From: an uncultured Gammaproteobacteria bacterium
GTDB lineage: Bacteria; Pseudomonadota; Gammaproteobacteria; CAKMZV01
Direction of reading: 5' to 3'
Length of the DNA: 49,931 nt
Assembly (NCBI GenBank): GCA_929200535.1
Contig: CAKMZV010000016.1
Coordinates: 1-49,931 of the forward strand
In this document: piece by piece, positions 1-8,168 of the stretch
Numbering within the stretch: the first letter of the stretch is position 1
How the letters are laid out: each line of letters opens with the position of its first letter
Position numbers and translations under genes: made by a program
Notes under the pieces: generated by a model
The model's input: only the letters and a program-made list of their open reading frames with translations
Told to the model about the DNA's origin: nothing
The model's database searches: none

Positions 1-19
1 CGAACCGAGCAACCACCCT

Positions 20-50
20 GCCACTTCGTGGCACCCCTCCACGGGAGGGG
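20..50. repeat. two adjacent GC-rich stem-loops
   Basis: GCCAC-TTC-GTGGC (20-32) is followed directly by CCCCTC-CACGG-GAGGGG (34-50). Both stems are perfect. The run after them is AT-rich but has no clean U tract, so this could be a terminator for a gene left of the window or an intergenic repeat of the kind also seen at the right end of the window. Confidence 0.5.
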
Positions 51-121
51 AATTATTCGTTCCTTTTTATGGAGTATGAGGTGAGTATGGCAGAAAAAAG
101 GAATGGCAGGAAATAGCATAA

Positions 122-138
122 TTTTATGCAAATGTCTC
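122..138. repeat. decayed right end of the GAGACC fold-back element
   Basis: TTTTATGCAAATGTCTC differs by one base (T for G) from the right end TTTTATGCAAAGGTCTC of the fold-back elements found intact at 2887-3045 and elsewhere. No left end is seen nearby, so this is a solo remnant. Confidence 0.55.
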
Positions 139-145
139 ATATTTT

Positions 146-182
146 GTAACAATAACGTAACAAATATGTTACAATGTTGTTA
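146..182 (+). promoter_or_regulatory. promoter with repeated GTAACA motifs, candidate operator
   Basis: GTAACA occurs at 146-151 and 157-162, eleven bases apart (one helical turn), and inverted as TGTTAC at 167-172. The last two form the interrupted palindrome GTAACA-AATA-TGTTAC. A good -10 box, TACAAT (170-175), overlaps the inverted copy, so a protein bound here would cover the promoter. It lies 61 bases before the ribbon-helix-helix-like gene at 243. Autoregulation by that product is inference. Confidence 0.45.
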
Positions 183-242
183 TGTGTTTGTGTACTTAAT
201 GGGTATGCCATTTAATTTTTTCTTAGGATTGTTGATATTTAA

Positions 243-458
243 ATGACTGAAAAATCAGCTAATAATAAAGTTCATCGAGTTTCCATCTCATTAAATGATG
301 GGGAGTTTTTGATGCTGAAATCATTGTGTAATAAGGGTTATTTAGGTCAAAATAAGCCTACGACATTAGCAGCCAAAATTCTTGTTGATCATATGCTGTA
401 TGAGTCGGCAAAAATAAGAGAGCGATTAGAGGCTTCAATCGAGTTGATGAAATCATAA
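243..458 (+). CDS. small ribbon-helix-helix-like protein in the mraZ position
   Basis: 71 residues. The pattern fits a ribbon-helix-helix DNA-binding fold: a short beta strand around residues 10-17 (KVHRVSISL), a first helix around 19-32, a turn, and a second helix from about 40 (TTLAAKILVDHML) running into a charged tail. No enzyme motif is present. It sits 36 bases before rsmH on the same strand, the place normally held by mraZ in gammaproteobacterial dcw clusters, but it does not look like MraZ, which is about twice as long with two AbrB-like repeats. The upstream GTAACA repeats could be its operator. The fold call comes from pattern only; function is not known. No strong ribosome binding site is visible. 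Confidence 0.6.
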   Translation: MTEKSANNKVHRVSISLNDGEFLMLKSLCNKGYLGQNKPTTLAAKILVDHMLYESAKIRERLEASIELMKS

Positions 459-494
459 GGTAGGGCTTGAAAAAGTACTTCTTTATTTTTTAGT

Positions 495-1427
495 ATGGCG
501 GAGTATGAGGGTTGTCATCAATCTGTTTTATTGCGTTCTTCGGTTGAATCATTAGTCTTACATCCCGATGGTGTTTATGTTGATGGCACTTATGGTAGGG
601 GAGGGCATAGTAAGGCGATTTTAAATCAACTTTCGGCTAAGGCAAAATTGCTGGTTTTCGATCAGGATATAGAGGCGATAGAAGCAGCGAAGAGGGCACA
701 GCTTGAGGATGAAAGGATTTTGGTGTTTCATTGTAATTTCCGCAGGATGAAGGAGGAAATTGAGAGGTATGGTGTTTTGGGTGAGGTCAATGGGTTGCTG
801 TTAGATATTGGCGTGTCTTCACCTCAGTTGGATACCCCAGAAAGGGGCTTTAGTATTCAACATTTAGGGCCTCTTGATATGAGAATGAATAATCAGCAAG
901 GGGTAACAGCTTTGCAATGGTTAAAGGAAAGTAGGGTGGAGGAAATTCGCCAAGCTTTAAAGAGTTTTGCTGATGTGCGGTATGCTGGAAAATGGGCTCG
1001 CTTAATTCAGGAAAGGGTGTTGGATGGTACAGTGAAAAGCACTTATGATTTGGCTGGTTTAGTTGAACAAAATATGCCAAAAAAAATACAGTTGCAAATG
1101 AATGTCCATCCAGCAACAAAGATATTTCAGGCGATCCGAATTGCGGTTAATAAGGAGATTGAGGCATTAGAGGAATGCTTGCGTAGTGCAGGCGAGATTC
1201 TTTGCCAAGGTGGTAGGTTAGTGGTTATTAGTTTTCATTCAGTAGAGCATCGTTTATTGAGAAAATTTGCACGTGGTGATAGTCAAAATCTGCCACGCAA
1301 TTTGCCAGCAATGATGTCTAATGATTGGGAAATAGTCCAATTATTAGGTTATCCAGAGGATAGCGAAGTACAAAGTAATAGGAGGGCTAGAAGCGCACGT
1401 TTAACGGTTTTACAGAAGTTAGGATAG
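495..1427 (+). CDS. rsmH: 16S rRNA (cytosine-1402-N4)-methyltransferase
   Basis: 310 residues, the usual length for RsmH (MraW), which uses S-adenosylmethionine to methylate N4 of C1402 in 16S rRNA. Landmarks include the N-terminal HQSVLL, the SAM-binding loop DGTYGRGGHS near residue 31, the motif LDIGVSSPQLD near 103, ERGFS, GPLDMRM, HPATKIFQAIRI near 205 and the C-terminal ISFHSVEHR. The segment after the insertion domain (SFADVRYAGKWARLI) departs from the common YGEERFAKRIA form, but the core residues are intact. It is the first canonical dcw gene in the window and lies 26 bases before the FtsZ-like gene, probably in one operon. No clear ribosome binding site is visible. Confidence 0.95.
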   Translation: MAEYEGCHQSVLLRSSVESLVLHPDGVYVDGTYGRGGHSKAILNQLSAKAKLLVFDQDIEAIEAAKRAQLEDERILVFHCNFRRMKEEIERYGVLGEVNGLLLDIGVSSPQLDTPERGFSIQHLGPLDMRMNNQQGVTALQWLKESRVEEIRQALKSFADVRYAGKWARLIQERVLDGTVKSTYDLAGLVEQNMPKKIQLQMNVHPATKIFQAIRIAVNKEIEALEECLRSAGEILCQGGRLVVISFHSVEHRLLRKFARGDSQNLPRNLPAMMSNDWEIVQLLGYPEDSEVQSNRRARSARLTVLQKLG

Positions 1428-1453
1428 GTTTAAATTTATAAGGAGAGGTAGAT

Positions 1454-2887
1454 ATGATTGTTGACACATTGAAAAATGGAGAACCTTTTGAAATCATTTC
1501 AGCAAGTATTGATTTTGAGAGAGAGTTTAGTCAGGATATCCAACAAGGTGGTTCTTTAGCAATAAAGAAAAATGACGAAAATGATGAGGCGAGATTATTA
1601 AATATGAATAGTGATGATGGTGTAGATAATATCCAAGAGTCTAATGTTGAGTATTTAGATTCAGAGGAGCAATCTTTAAAAATACCCAAGTCAGCTAAGG
1701 GTCATTTTGATTGTCTTGTGATTGGGATAGGAAATAATGGGTGTCAAAATATTGATTATATTGCCCAAAAAAGCGATAGCTATTCGTTAGTTAAGATAAA
1801 TTCTGAAGGTGGTAGTGGCGATTCATCTTCTCTTTATGTTCCAATTGATGAGGGAAAATTAGACTTAGCAAGCGAGGATAGTAGTGAAATATTAGATTAT
1901 CTTGATAGTCAGTTAGAGGAGGCTATTAATTCTTCTAATATAGTGATTGTGATGTCTTCTTTAATAGATGAAATTAGTGAGGTAACGCCATTAGTGGCTA
2001 AGCTATTAAAGAAGAAGGCAAAATCTAATTTGGTTATTCTTTTTAAGCCAACTAATCAAATTAAAAGCGATGTGGATAAATCTCAGTTTATCTTAGAGAA
2101 AATTGAAAAAGAGCAAAAACCAGATGATGCGATTAAAAATTCTTTGGTGATTATTTCTCAAGAAAAAGCCAATAATTGTTATGATACAATGACTGCTTTA
2201 TGGGATGGGTTGTATAGTACAGCTTATGATGTGACTAAATGCTTTGATACATTTTTAAATCCTCAGAATAGTGCTAAAATCAGTTTGTCAAAATTGTGCA
2301 AGATGCTTGATTGTGGGGGCCCGATTTTTTATGGTCGAATCACAATCGATGATATTGATAATGAAGGTAGTGAGGGGGCTTCTTTAGATAGCTTACCAGA
2401 GGAACTTAGTGTGCAATCTTTTGTCGATGAGGCTGATTTGCTATCTGCAAGAAATGTGGTGGCAGTTGTTAAAAGTTGTAAAGATTTTAGTACACGAGCC
2501 AATAGTCAGTTCAGAGAGCAGATTGGAAAAATAGCTAATTCAAATTATGATCAATCGTATCAGCATCAAGTAGTACATTTAAGCCATTTGCTTGATAACG
2601 AAATTGAAGAGGGGAAAATGGAGGTTACTTTTTTGGCAACAGGAATAACCAATGCCGAGAAAGAGAGCTCTAAAGAATCTGTGGTTCAAAAGGAGGCTGA
2701 GCAGGAGGTGCCTTCTCTAAAACCCAGTTCGGCATCTTCTGCGGTTACAAAGTTAGCGACAGTTCCTAAGCCTGCTAAAAAACAGGATACTTCTACTACT
2801 AAAAAAGCGGATCTTTCATTATTTAGCAGACCTCCGAGTCACAAGGAGGAAGAGCCAATTGCGTTTTTGGAACGACAACATAATTAG
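1454..2887 (+). CDS. degenerate FtsZ paralogue without GTPase motifs
   Basis: 477 residues behind a strong AAGGAGAGG site. Residues 1-83 are an acidic, low-complexity extension. Residues about 84-400 follow FtsZ from end to end: CLVIGIGNNGCQNIDYI (87-103) sits at the G-box strand and helix, NIVIVMSS (162-169) precedes the T4 position, TPLVAKLL and VILFKPTNQI match the next helix and strand, NSLVIIS matches DSLITIP, LLSARNVVAVVKSCKDF matches LSGARGVLVNITAGFDL, and EVTFLATGIT matches RVTVVATGIG. The G-rich loop is GNNGC rather than GGGGG. The tubulin signature GGGTGTG is replaced by residues 168-176, and the T7 catalytic loop (NVDFADV) by KISLSKL (275-281). After a linker, the protein ends in EPIAFLERQHN, close to the FtsZ tail IPAFLRKQ that binds FtsA and ZipA. 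I infer a non-hydrolysing FtsZ-like division protein. It lies between rsmH and ftsL, where no gene normally sits. Confidence 0.8.
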   Translation: MIVDTLKNGEPFEIISASIDFEREFSQDIQQGGSLAIKKNDENDEARLLNMNSDDGVDNIQESNVEYLDSEEQSLKIPKSAKGHFDCLVIGIGNNGCQNIDYIAQKSDSYSLVKINSEGGSGDSSSLYVPIDEGKLDLASEDSSEILDYLDSQLEEAINSSNIVIVMSSLIDEISEVTPLVAKLLKKKAKSNLVILFKPTNQIKSDVDKSQFILEKIEKEQKPDDAIKNSLVIISQEKANNCYDTMTALWDGLYSTAYDVTKCFDTFLNPQNSAKISLSKLCKMLDCGGPIFYGRITIDDIDNEGSEGASLDSLPEELSVQSFVDEADLLSARNVVAVVKSCKDFSTRANSQFREQIGKIANSNYDQSYQHQVVHLSHLLDNEIEEGKMEVTFLATGITNAEKESSKESVVQKEAEQEVPSLKPSSASSAVTKLATVPKPAKKQDTSTTKKADLSLFSRPPSHKEEEPIAFLERQHN

Positions 2888-3045
2888 AGACCTTTGCACA
2901 AAAGATATGACAAGTAAAAAAGCAAAAAATCGCCCTGATTATCGTTGTGAAATTTGCGAAGACGGACGTATTAGCTTCATTTCACGCCTCAATCAGAACG
3001 ATTTTTTATCTTTTTTCTTTTGCCATACTTTTATGCAAAGGTCTC
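2887..3045. mobile_element. fold-back MITE-like element, copy A
   Basis: 159 bp. Ends are GAGACCTTTGCA and TGCAAAGGTCTC. The two arms remain complementary along most of their length, down to GTGAAAT/ATTTCAC near the centre, so the whole element folds into one long hairpin. It is flanked by a perfect 5-bp duplication AATTA (2882-2886 and 3046-3050). The G at 2887 is the last base of the stop codon (TAG) of the FtsZ-like gene; without the insertion the codon reads TAA. It carries no transposase. The ends resemble those of IS5-group elements such as neisserial IS1106, so mobilisation by such a transposase is likely (inference). Confidence 0.85.
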
Positions 3046-3075
3046 AATTAATATTTGTTTTAACTGGAGATTAGT

Positions 3076-3354
3076 ATTGATATTCGTTGGTTTGCCTGGT
3101 TTATTGCTTTAGCATTATTTGTAGGTAATTGCTTTTGGATTATTGATCAGGCATATAGTTATCGTAAAAGTGTTTCTCAATTATCGAAAGTAAATGAAAT
3201 TTTAGATAATGCTAAAAGTGCTAATTCAGAGGCGCGTGTAAATTTAGCACAGCAGCAATCTCTACAGAAAATCGAGCAAGTGAGCCAAGAGCTTAATTTG
3301 GCGTTTCCTAAAAAAATAAAAACATTTCAATTGCCTGCTGAGGCATCTCGGTAA
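3076..3354 (+). CDS. ftsL: cell division protein FtsL, non-standard start codon
   Basis: About 92 residues: a short N-terminus (IDIRW), one hydrophobic membrane segment (residues about 6-20, FAWFIALALFVGNCFWII), then a periplasmic coiled-coil-like region rich in E, Q, S, N and A ending LPAEASR. Size, topology and position directly before ftsI fit FtsL, the bitopic partner of FtsB and FtsQ. The frame has a stop (TAA) at 3061-3063 and no ATG, GTG or TTG before the membrane segment. The best start is ATT at 3076, six bases after GGAG (3066-3069); ATT 3070 and CTG 3064 are alternatives. The fold-back element ends 30 bases upstream. The gene is easily missed because of its start. Confidence 0.75.
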   Translation: MDIRWFAWFIALALFVGNCFWIIDQAYSYRKSVSQLSKVNEILDNAKSANSEARVNLAQQQSLQKIEQVSQELNLAFPKKIKTFQLPAEASR

Positions 3355-3401
3355 TCATAATCATATAGAGCTCTATTGCAATGTTGATGGGATTTTAATG
3401 T

Positions 3402-5186
3402 ATGTCTGTTATTTCTCAAATTAAAGTAGTATGGCGCAATGTGGTTGTTCTTATATTGTTGTTTACAGGTCTTTGTGTATTGGCGGCTCAGGCTGTATTC
3501 AATTCACAGAATGTTTATCTTAAAAAAAAATCTAAAAATGTTACTGCTCGACATTTAACATTGTCAGCTCCAAGAGGTACTATTTTTGATAGTCAAGGCA
3601 ATATTATAGCTATTGATGTGCTTTTTTATCAGTATCTGATTGACGGTAGAAGACTTAACGAGAAGTGGAAAAATTTATATGAAAAGTCTGCCGGAAAATT
3701 TAATTCTGCCAGTTATTTGAATAAAAATATAGTTAAAGATGAGGTGCTTAAATTATCAAAGGTATTAGGTGTTTCTTACGATAAGTTTAATCGGCTTTTG
3801 GTTAAGGCGACTTCTAAAAGACGGACTCTTTTTATTAGTAAAAAAGTGACTCTTGAGGAGCATCTTAATTTTCAAGAAATAGGCTCAAAAGTATCTAAAA
3901 AATTGATTTCTTCTTTGTATGAATCAATCACAAGTAAAGGGTATTATCGTCGGCGCTATCCGCATAAAAATGTTTTTTCAGAGTTGGTTGGGCATATGCC
4001 AATTAGCAAAGAAAGAGAGCCTTTTGATGGTGTGGAGAGAGCTTTAGATAATACGTTAAGGGGCAAGAATGGTGGGCTTTCGTATCTTAAAAATCTTAAA
4101 GGGGATTTTGTCGAGTTAAAACAAGGTGTCGAGCTTCCTAAAGCGGGGAAGGATGTGCAGTTGACGGTTGATTATCAATTGCAGTATATCTTAAATAAGG
4201 AGTTATATAAGCAGTTACATATTCATCGGGCAAAAAGCGCTTCGGCATTATTAGTTGAGGTTAAGACTGGAGAAATCAAGGCACTGGTTTCACAACCTAA
4301 CTATAATCCAAACAATACGCTTGAAAGAACAGCGTATCGCACTCGTTTGCGACCTTTATTGGATTATATTGAACCAGGCTCGGTGCAAAAGTCTTTGTTG
4401 GTGGCAGCAGGTTTAGAAAGTGCAATTTTGAGTGAGGATTCCACAGTACGTATTACCAGAAAAAGTAAATTCAAGTGGCGTAGTACTCCTTTTATTGAAG
4501 AAAGAGCACTTGGGGTAAGGACTGTTTCTGAAGTGATGAAGTATTCTTTAAATAGTGGAATTATTAAGTTCGCAGAAAATATCCCGAGAGAACATTTTTG
4601 GGCACTGTATAACAGATTAGGGTATGGCGCAAAGCATAATATTTTTACTGGTGAGCGCGGTATTTCTTCATTGCCCCATCATAATAGTTGGATAGATAGT
4701 GATTACTATACGCGCACTTATGGTTATTCCGAAAAAATAAATATTTTTAATATTATTTCATTTTATGTGGCTATTGCTAATAATGGTATATTGCCGCCTT
4801 TGCATCTTTTACCTCAAGAAGAGGATAAGATTATTAGAAAATCACGGCGTATTGTTAGCACCCAAACAGCGATAGTTATGAAAAAAATATTACATCAGGT
4901 GACTACCAGTAATGGTACAGGAAGAAAAGCTCAAATTAGGGGTATTAAGGTTGCCGGAAAAACAGGTACCGCAAGAAAAGGAGCGGTATTGCAGTTAAAA
5001 TATAGGGCTTTATTTGTCGGTTTTGCACCTTTGGAAAATCCGCGTTATGCTTTGGCGATTATCGTTGAGAATCCGAGGCGAAATGAGGAGTTTTATTCTG
5101 GTGGGACAGTGGCAGCTCCACTTTTTTCAACGGTGATGAAGCAAATTTTGCATTTGGATTTATCACAAAATGTGGCATCGAATTAA
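3402..5186 (+). CDS. ftsI: peptidoglycan D,D-transpeptidase FtsI (PBP3)
   Basis: 594 residues, close to the E. coli length. Septal class B penicillin-binding protein that cross-links peptidoglycan with FtsW. An N-terminal membrane anchor (about residues 12-32) is followed by a non-catalytic domain beginning LSAPRGTIFD, then the transpeptidase domain. The active site has SVQK with nucleophile Ser327, SLN (382-384) and KTGT (520-523). The nucleophile context EPGSVQK differs from the usual EPGSTFK, and SLNSG replaces the common SSNVG, so the active site is intact but diverged. An ATG at 3398 is out of frame and closes within nine codons; 3402 is the start. Confidence 0.93.
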   Translation: MSVISQIKVVWRNVVVLILLFTGLCVLAAQAVFNSQNVYLKKKSKNVTARHLTLSAPRGTIFDSQGNIIAIDVLFYQYLIDGRRLNEKWKNLYEKSAGKFNSASYLNKNIVKDEVLKLSKVLGVSYDKFNRLLVKATSKRRTLFISKKVTLEEHLNFQEIGSKVSKKLISSLYESITSKGYYRRRYPHKNVFSELVGHMPISKEREPFDGVERALDNTLRGKNGGLSYLKNLKGDFVELKQGVELPKAGKDVQLTVDYQLQYILNKELYKQLHIHRAKSASALLVEVKTGEIKALVSQPNYNPNNTLERTAYRTRLRPLLDYIEPGSVQKSLLVAAGLESAILSEDSTVRITRKSKFKWRSTPFIEERALGVRTVSEVMKYSLNSGIIKFAENIPREHFWALYNRLGYGAKHNIFTGERGISSLPHHNSWIDSDYYTRTYGYSEKINIFNIISFYVAIANNGILPPLHLLPQEEDKIIRKSRRIVSTQTAIVMKKILHQVTTSNGTGRKAQIRGIKVAGKTGTARKGAVLQLKYRALFVGFAPLENPRYALAIIVENPRRNEEFYSGGTVAAPLFSTVMKQILHLDLSQNVASN

Positions 5187-5197
5187 AATTTTTCACA

Positions 5198-6745
5198 ATG
5201 TATGAGTTGCTTTCTTTCTTAAAGGAAAATAAAGTTGATTATGTTTTTTCTTCAAAGCGTGTGGATTCTATTGTTTTTAGCGATTTCTGCTTAGACGGGC
5301 GTAGTGCAAAACAAAATAATGTTTTTATTGTAACGGAGAAAAATACCTTATTTATCAATCAGGCAGTTAATAATGGTTGTGTTGCTGTTATTGTTGATGT
5401 GAATAACGAGGTTTCAACGATTGATAGTTCTGTGCCAATAATTCAAATTGATGGTCTTGAGAAGAATTATTTTTTATTGTTGCGTAGTTTTTATCAATTG
5501 CATTCTTTACATCCTAAAATTATTGGGATTACAGGGACAAACGGCAAAACTTCGACAGCGCATTTTTTAGCCCAATTACTGAGCCAAGCAAATTATAGAG
5601 TTGGTATTCTTGGGACCTTGGGTAATGGTATTTACGATAGTAATCACCATTCTCTTGATGTTTCTGAATTAACAACTTTAGATACGATTCGTTTATATCA
5701 GCATTTATCTGAGTTTAATCAGCAAGCGGTGGATTATATTGTGTTAGAAGTTTCTTCTCATGGTATTCAGCAGAATCGTATTGCAGGCTTAATTTTTGAT
5801 GCAGTTTGCTTTACCAATCTTAGTCGGGAGCATCTTGATTATCATACGGATATGGAGCAGTATTTTGATTGTAAAATGCGTTTATTTAGTGAGTATGTTG
5901 ATGCAAATAGTCGGTATATTGTAAATATCACTGATACTTACGGTAAGAGGTTGTTTGTTTCCCTTGAGGAAAACTCAGCTATTGAGAAAAGTGCTATTTT
6001 TTCTTATCAATATCAAGATTACACAACGGTAAAAGCAGATAGTCAATGTTTAACACTGTATCGAGAAGATAGTCATACAACCTTAGATTATCAAGGAAAA
6101 TCTTATCCCATACCAAAGCTCTTAGGTATTTGTACGGATATAGAATATCAAAATCTTTTATGTGCTTTTACAGTGCTTTTAGCAATGGGAATAGAGATTG
6201 GACAGATAATTCAAAGTAGTCTTGGAGTGAGTTCTATTGAAGGAAGGGTGCAAACAGTCTCTTCTCTACAAGATGATATAACAGTGATTGTGGATTATGC
6301 GCATACAAGTGATGCTTTATTGAACATTCTTAGTAATTTAAAAAATCAAAAATCATCTTGTGCACAGTTATTATGTGTTTTTGGCTGTGGTGGTAATCGT
6401 GATGTTGGGAAAAGGCAATTAATGGGAGAGGTGGCAGCGAAGTTATGCGATAAAGTTTATATAACAGATGATAATCCAAGAGATGAAGAGGCGGCGTTAA
6501 TTCGTCAGCAAATTATTGAAGGTGTTGAAAAATACAGCTCGGTATATGAGGAAATAGCTGATCGTTCTCATGCAATCTCCATAGCAATAGAAAATGCCCC
6601 TGCGGATGCAGTTGTATTAATTGCCGGTAAAGGGCATGAAAAATATCAATTAAACAAAGGGATAAAAACACCATTTGATGATGTTTTAGAGGCAAAAAAT
6701 GCTTTGCAGAAAAGAACAGCAAAGGGAAAGATGGGTGTTTTATGA
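5198..6745 (+). CDS. murE: UDP-MurNAc-L-Ala-D-Glu:meso-DAP ligase
   Basis: 515 residues. Adds the third amino acid to the peptidoglycan stem peptide in the cytoplasm. The Mur-ligase P-loop is GITGTNGKTS with Lys117. The carbamylated-lysine region is CKMRLF, and DNPR (425-428) is the signature of enzymes that take meso-diaminopimelate rather than lysine. The end carries the IAGKGHE motif. It lies 11 bases after ftsI and its last four bases overlap the murF start (ATGA), a sign of translational coupling. No clear ribosome binding site. Confidence 0.95.
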   Translation: MYELLSFLKENKVDYVFSSKRVDSIVFSDFCLDGRSAKQNNVFIVTEKNTLFINQAVNNGCVAVIVDVNNEVSTIDSSVPIIQIDGLEKNYFLLLRSFYQLHSLHPKIIGITGTNGKTSTAHFLAQLLSQANYRVGILGTLGNGIYDSNHHSLDVSELTTLDTIRLYQHLSEFNQQAVDYIVLEVSSHGIQQNRIAGLIFDAVCFTNLSREHLDYHTDMEQYFDCKMRLFSEYVDANSRYIVNITDTYGKRLFVSLEENSAIEKSAIFSYQYQDYTTVKADSQCLTLYREDSHTTLDYQGKSYPIPKLLGICTDIEYQNLLCAFTVLLAMGIEIGQIIQSSLGVSSIEGRVQTVSSLQDDITVIVDYAHTSDALLNILSNLKNQKSSCAQLLCVFGCGGNRDVGKRQLMGEVAAKLCDKVYITDDNPRDEEAALIRQQIIEGVEKYSSVYEEIADRSHAISIAIENAPADAVVLIAGKGHEKYQLNKGIKTPFDDVLEAKNALQKRTAKGKMGVL

Positions 6746-8166
6746 GAGAAAAAAAACTGCTTTTGCAAGATGCTTTTGAGGTGCTTGAAACTCAGCAAGA
6801 TAAAAATTTTGCAGGAAAAAAAAGTTTTTTTGGCGTCAAAATTGATAGTCGCCAAATTGTGGAGGGCGATATTTTTGTAGCGATTAGAGGTGAGCGAGTG
6901 GATGGTCATAAATTGCTGCAAGAAGCTATTAGGAATGGTGCCGTTGCTATTGTGGTGGAGCTCTCATCTGGTGTGGATGAAAATCAATATGATGTGCCGA
7001 TTATTGCTGTGCCATCGACAAAAAAAGCTTTTGGGCAATTAGCTGGTTTATGGCGTAAGGAGTTATTTCGAGGTAAGGTAATTGCTCTCACTGGGAGCAA
7101 TGGGAAAACAACCATTAAAAATATGATTGCCAAAATCTTACAGGTGAAATATAAAGCGCAAGGTACAAAGGGAAATTATAATAATGAATTTGGTTTACCA
7201 ATAACGATTTTTGAGCTTTCTCTTGACTGTGATTATTGGGTGTTGGAAATGGGGGCGAGACATTCGGGGGATATTAGTTATTTATGTGATATTGCAATGC
7301 CGAATATAACGCTAATTAGCAATATTGGTAATGCCCATATTGGTGAGTTTGGAGGTCGTGAAAAACAAGTACAGGCAAAATCAGCAATTTTGCGATATGG
7401 TGAGCTTTCTCTCGTAGATGTGGATTCTCCTTTTTATGAGGTTTTTCTAAAAACAGGGTTACAAAATAAGAATAAAAAATGGAGTCGAATGGGTCGAAAA
7501 AAATCTCATAATTTGAAAAGTGCGGATATTGATTTGAGTTGGAATTATATTGCTGGAAAAACAATTTTCAGCACTCCCAAAGGGCAGTTCGGTTTACAAT
7601 TAAATTGTCTTGGAGAACATAATGCACATAATGCATCTTGGGCATTTCTTGTCGCATATCATTGTGGTTTAAGTGGTGAAGATATTATTCTTGGTTTAGA
7701 GAATGTGTATCCTGAAGAGGGACGTTTGCAGCTCATAAAAATAGGCAAATATACAGTGATTAATGATAGTTATAATGCTAGCCCAGAGTCGGTAGAGGCA
7801 ATGCTTGCAGCAACTAATCATTTATCAGGCAAAAAAATTGTGGTCTGGGGTGATATGGCTGAATTGGGTGATCGTGATACAATGAATCAATGCCATAGGC
7901 AGATGGCTGAAAAGTTTGACTCTTATGCAATAGATTGGGTTTTGACGTATGGTGATTTTGCACACTCTACAAAATTATATGGAGAAAAAACATCGACTTA
8001 TACAAAATATCAGCATTCACAGCACTTAGAGCAAATAGCGGTGTTAATAAAAGAGATAACCCAACAATGGTTGAGCATTTCTCACGCTCAGGATTCAATC
8101 TATGTTTATCTCAAGGCATCAAATAAAATGCAATTGTCACAACTTATACCACTAATTAAGGAATAA
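6742..8166 (+). CDS. murF: UDP-MurNAc-tripeptide:D-Ala-D-Ala ligase
   Basis: 474 residues. Completes the UDP-MurNAc-pentapeptide by adding D-Ala-D-Ala. P-loop ALTGSNGKTT with Lys122; GNYNNEFGLPITI replaces the usual GNLNNxIGxP; GEHNAHNA, NDSYNASPESV and WGDMAELG follow in family order. The start overlaps the murE stop by four bases and mraY follows after two bases, so murE-murF-mraY are tightly coupled. Confidence 0.95.
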   Translation: MREKKLLLQDAFEVLETQQDKNFAGKKSFFGVKIDSRQIVEGDIFVAIRGERVDGHKLLQEAIRNGAVAIVVELSSGVDENQYDVPIIAVPSTKKAFGQLAGLWRKELFRGKVIALTGSNGKTTIKNMIAKILQVKYKAQGTKGNYNNEFGLPITIFELSLDCDYWVLEMGARHSGDISYLCDIAMPNITLISNIGNAHIGEFGGREKQVQAKSAILRYGELSLVDVDSPFYEVFLKTGLQNKNKKWSRMGRKKSHNLKSADIDLSWNYIAGKTIFSTPKGQFGLQLNCLGEHNAHNASWAFLVAYHCGLSGEDIILGLENVYPEEGRLQLIKIGKYTVINDSYNASPESVEAMLAATNHLSGKKIVVWGDMAELGDRDTMNQCHRQMAEKFDSYAIDWVLTYGDFAHSTKLYGEKTSTYTKYQHSQHLEQIAVLIKEITQQWLSISHAQDSIYVYLKASNKMQLSQLIPLIKE

Positions 8167-8168
8167 AA

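Noticed and set aside
2908-3042. Cysteine-rich small ORF inside the fold-back elements (CEICEDGR / CPDCRCETC forms)
   Set aside because: It recurs in several copies, but differences between copies change amino acids freely (R/C, Y/C/F, I/T), there is no ribosome binding site, and the frame is a by-product of the palindrome.
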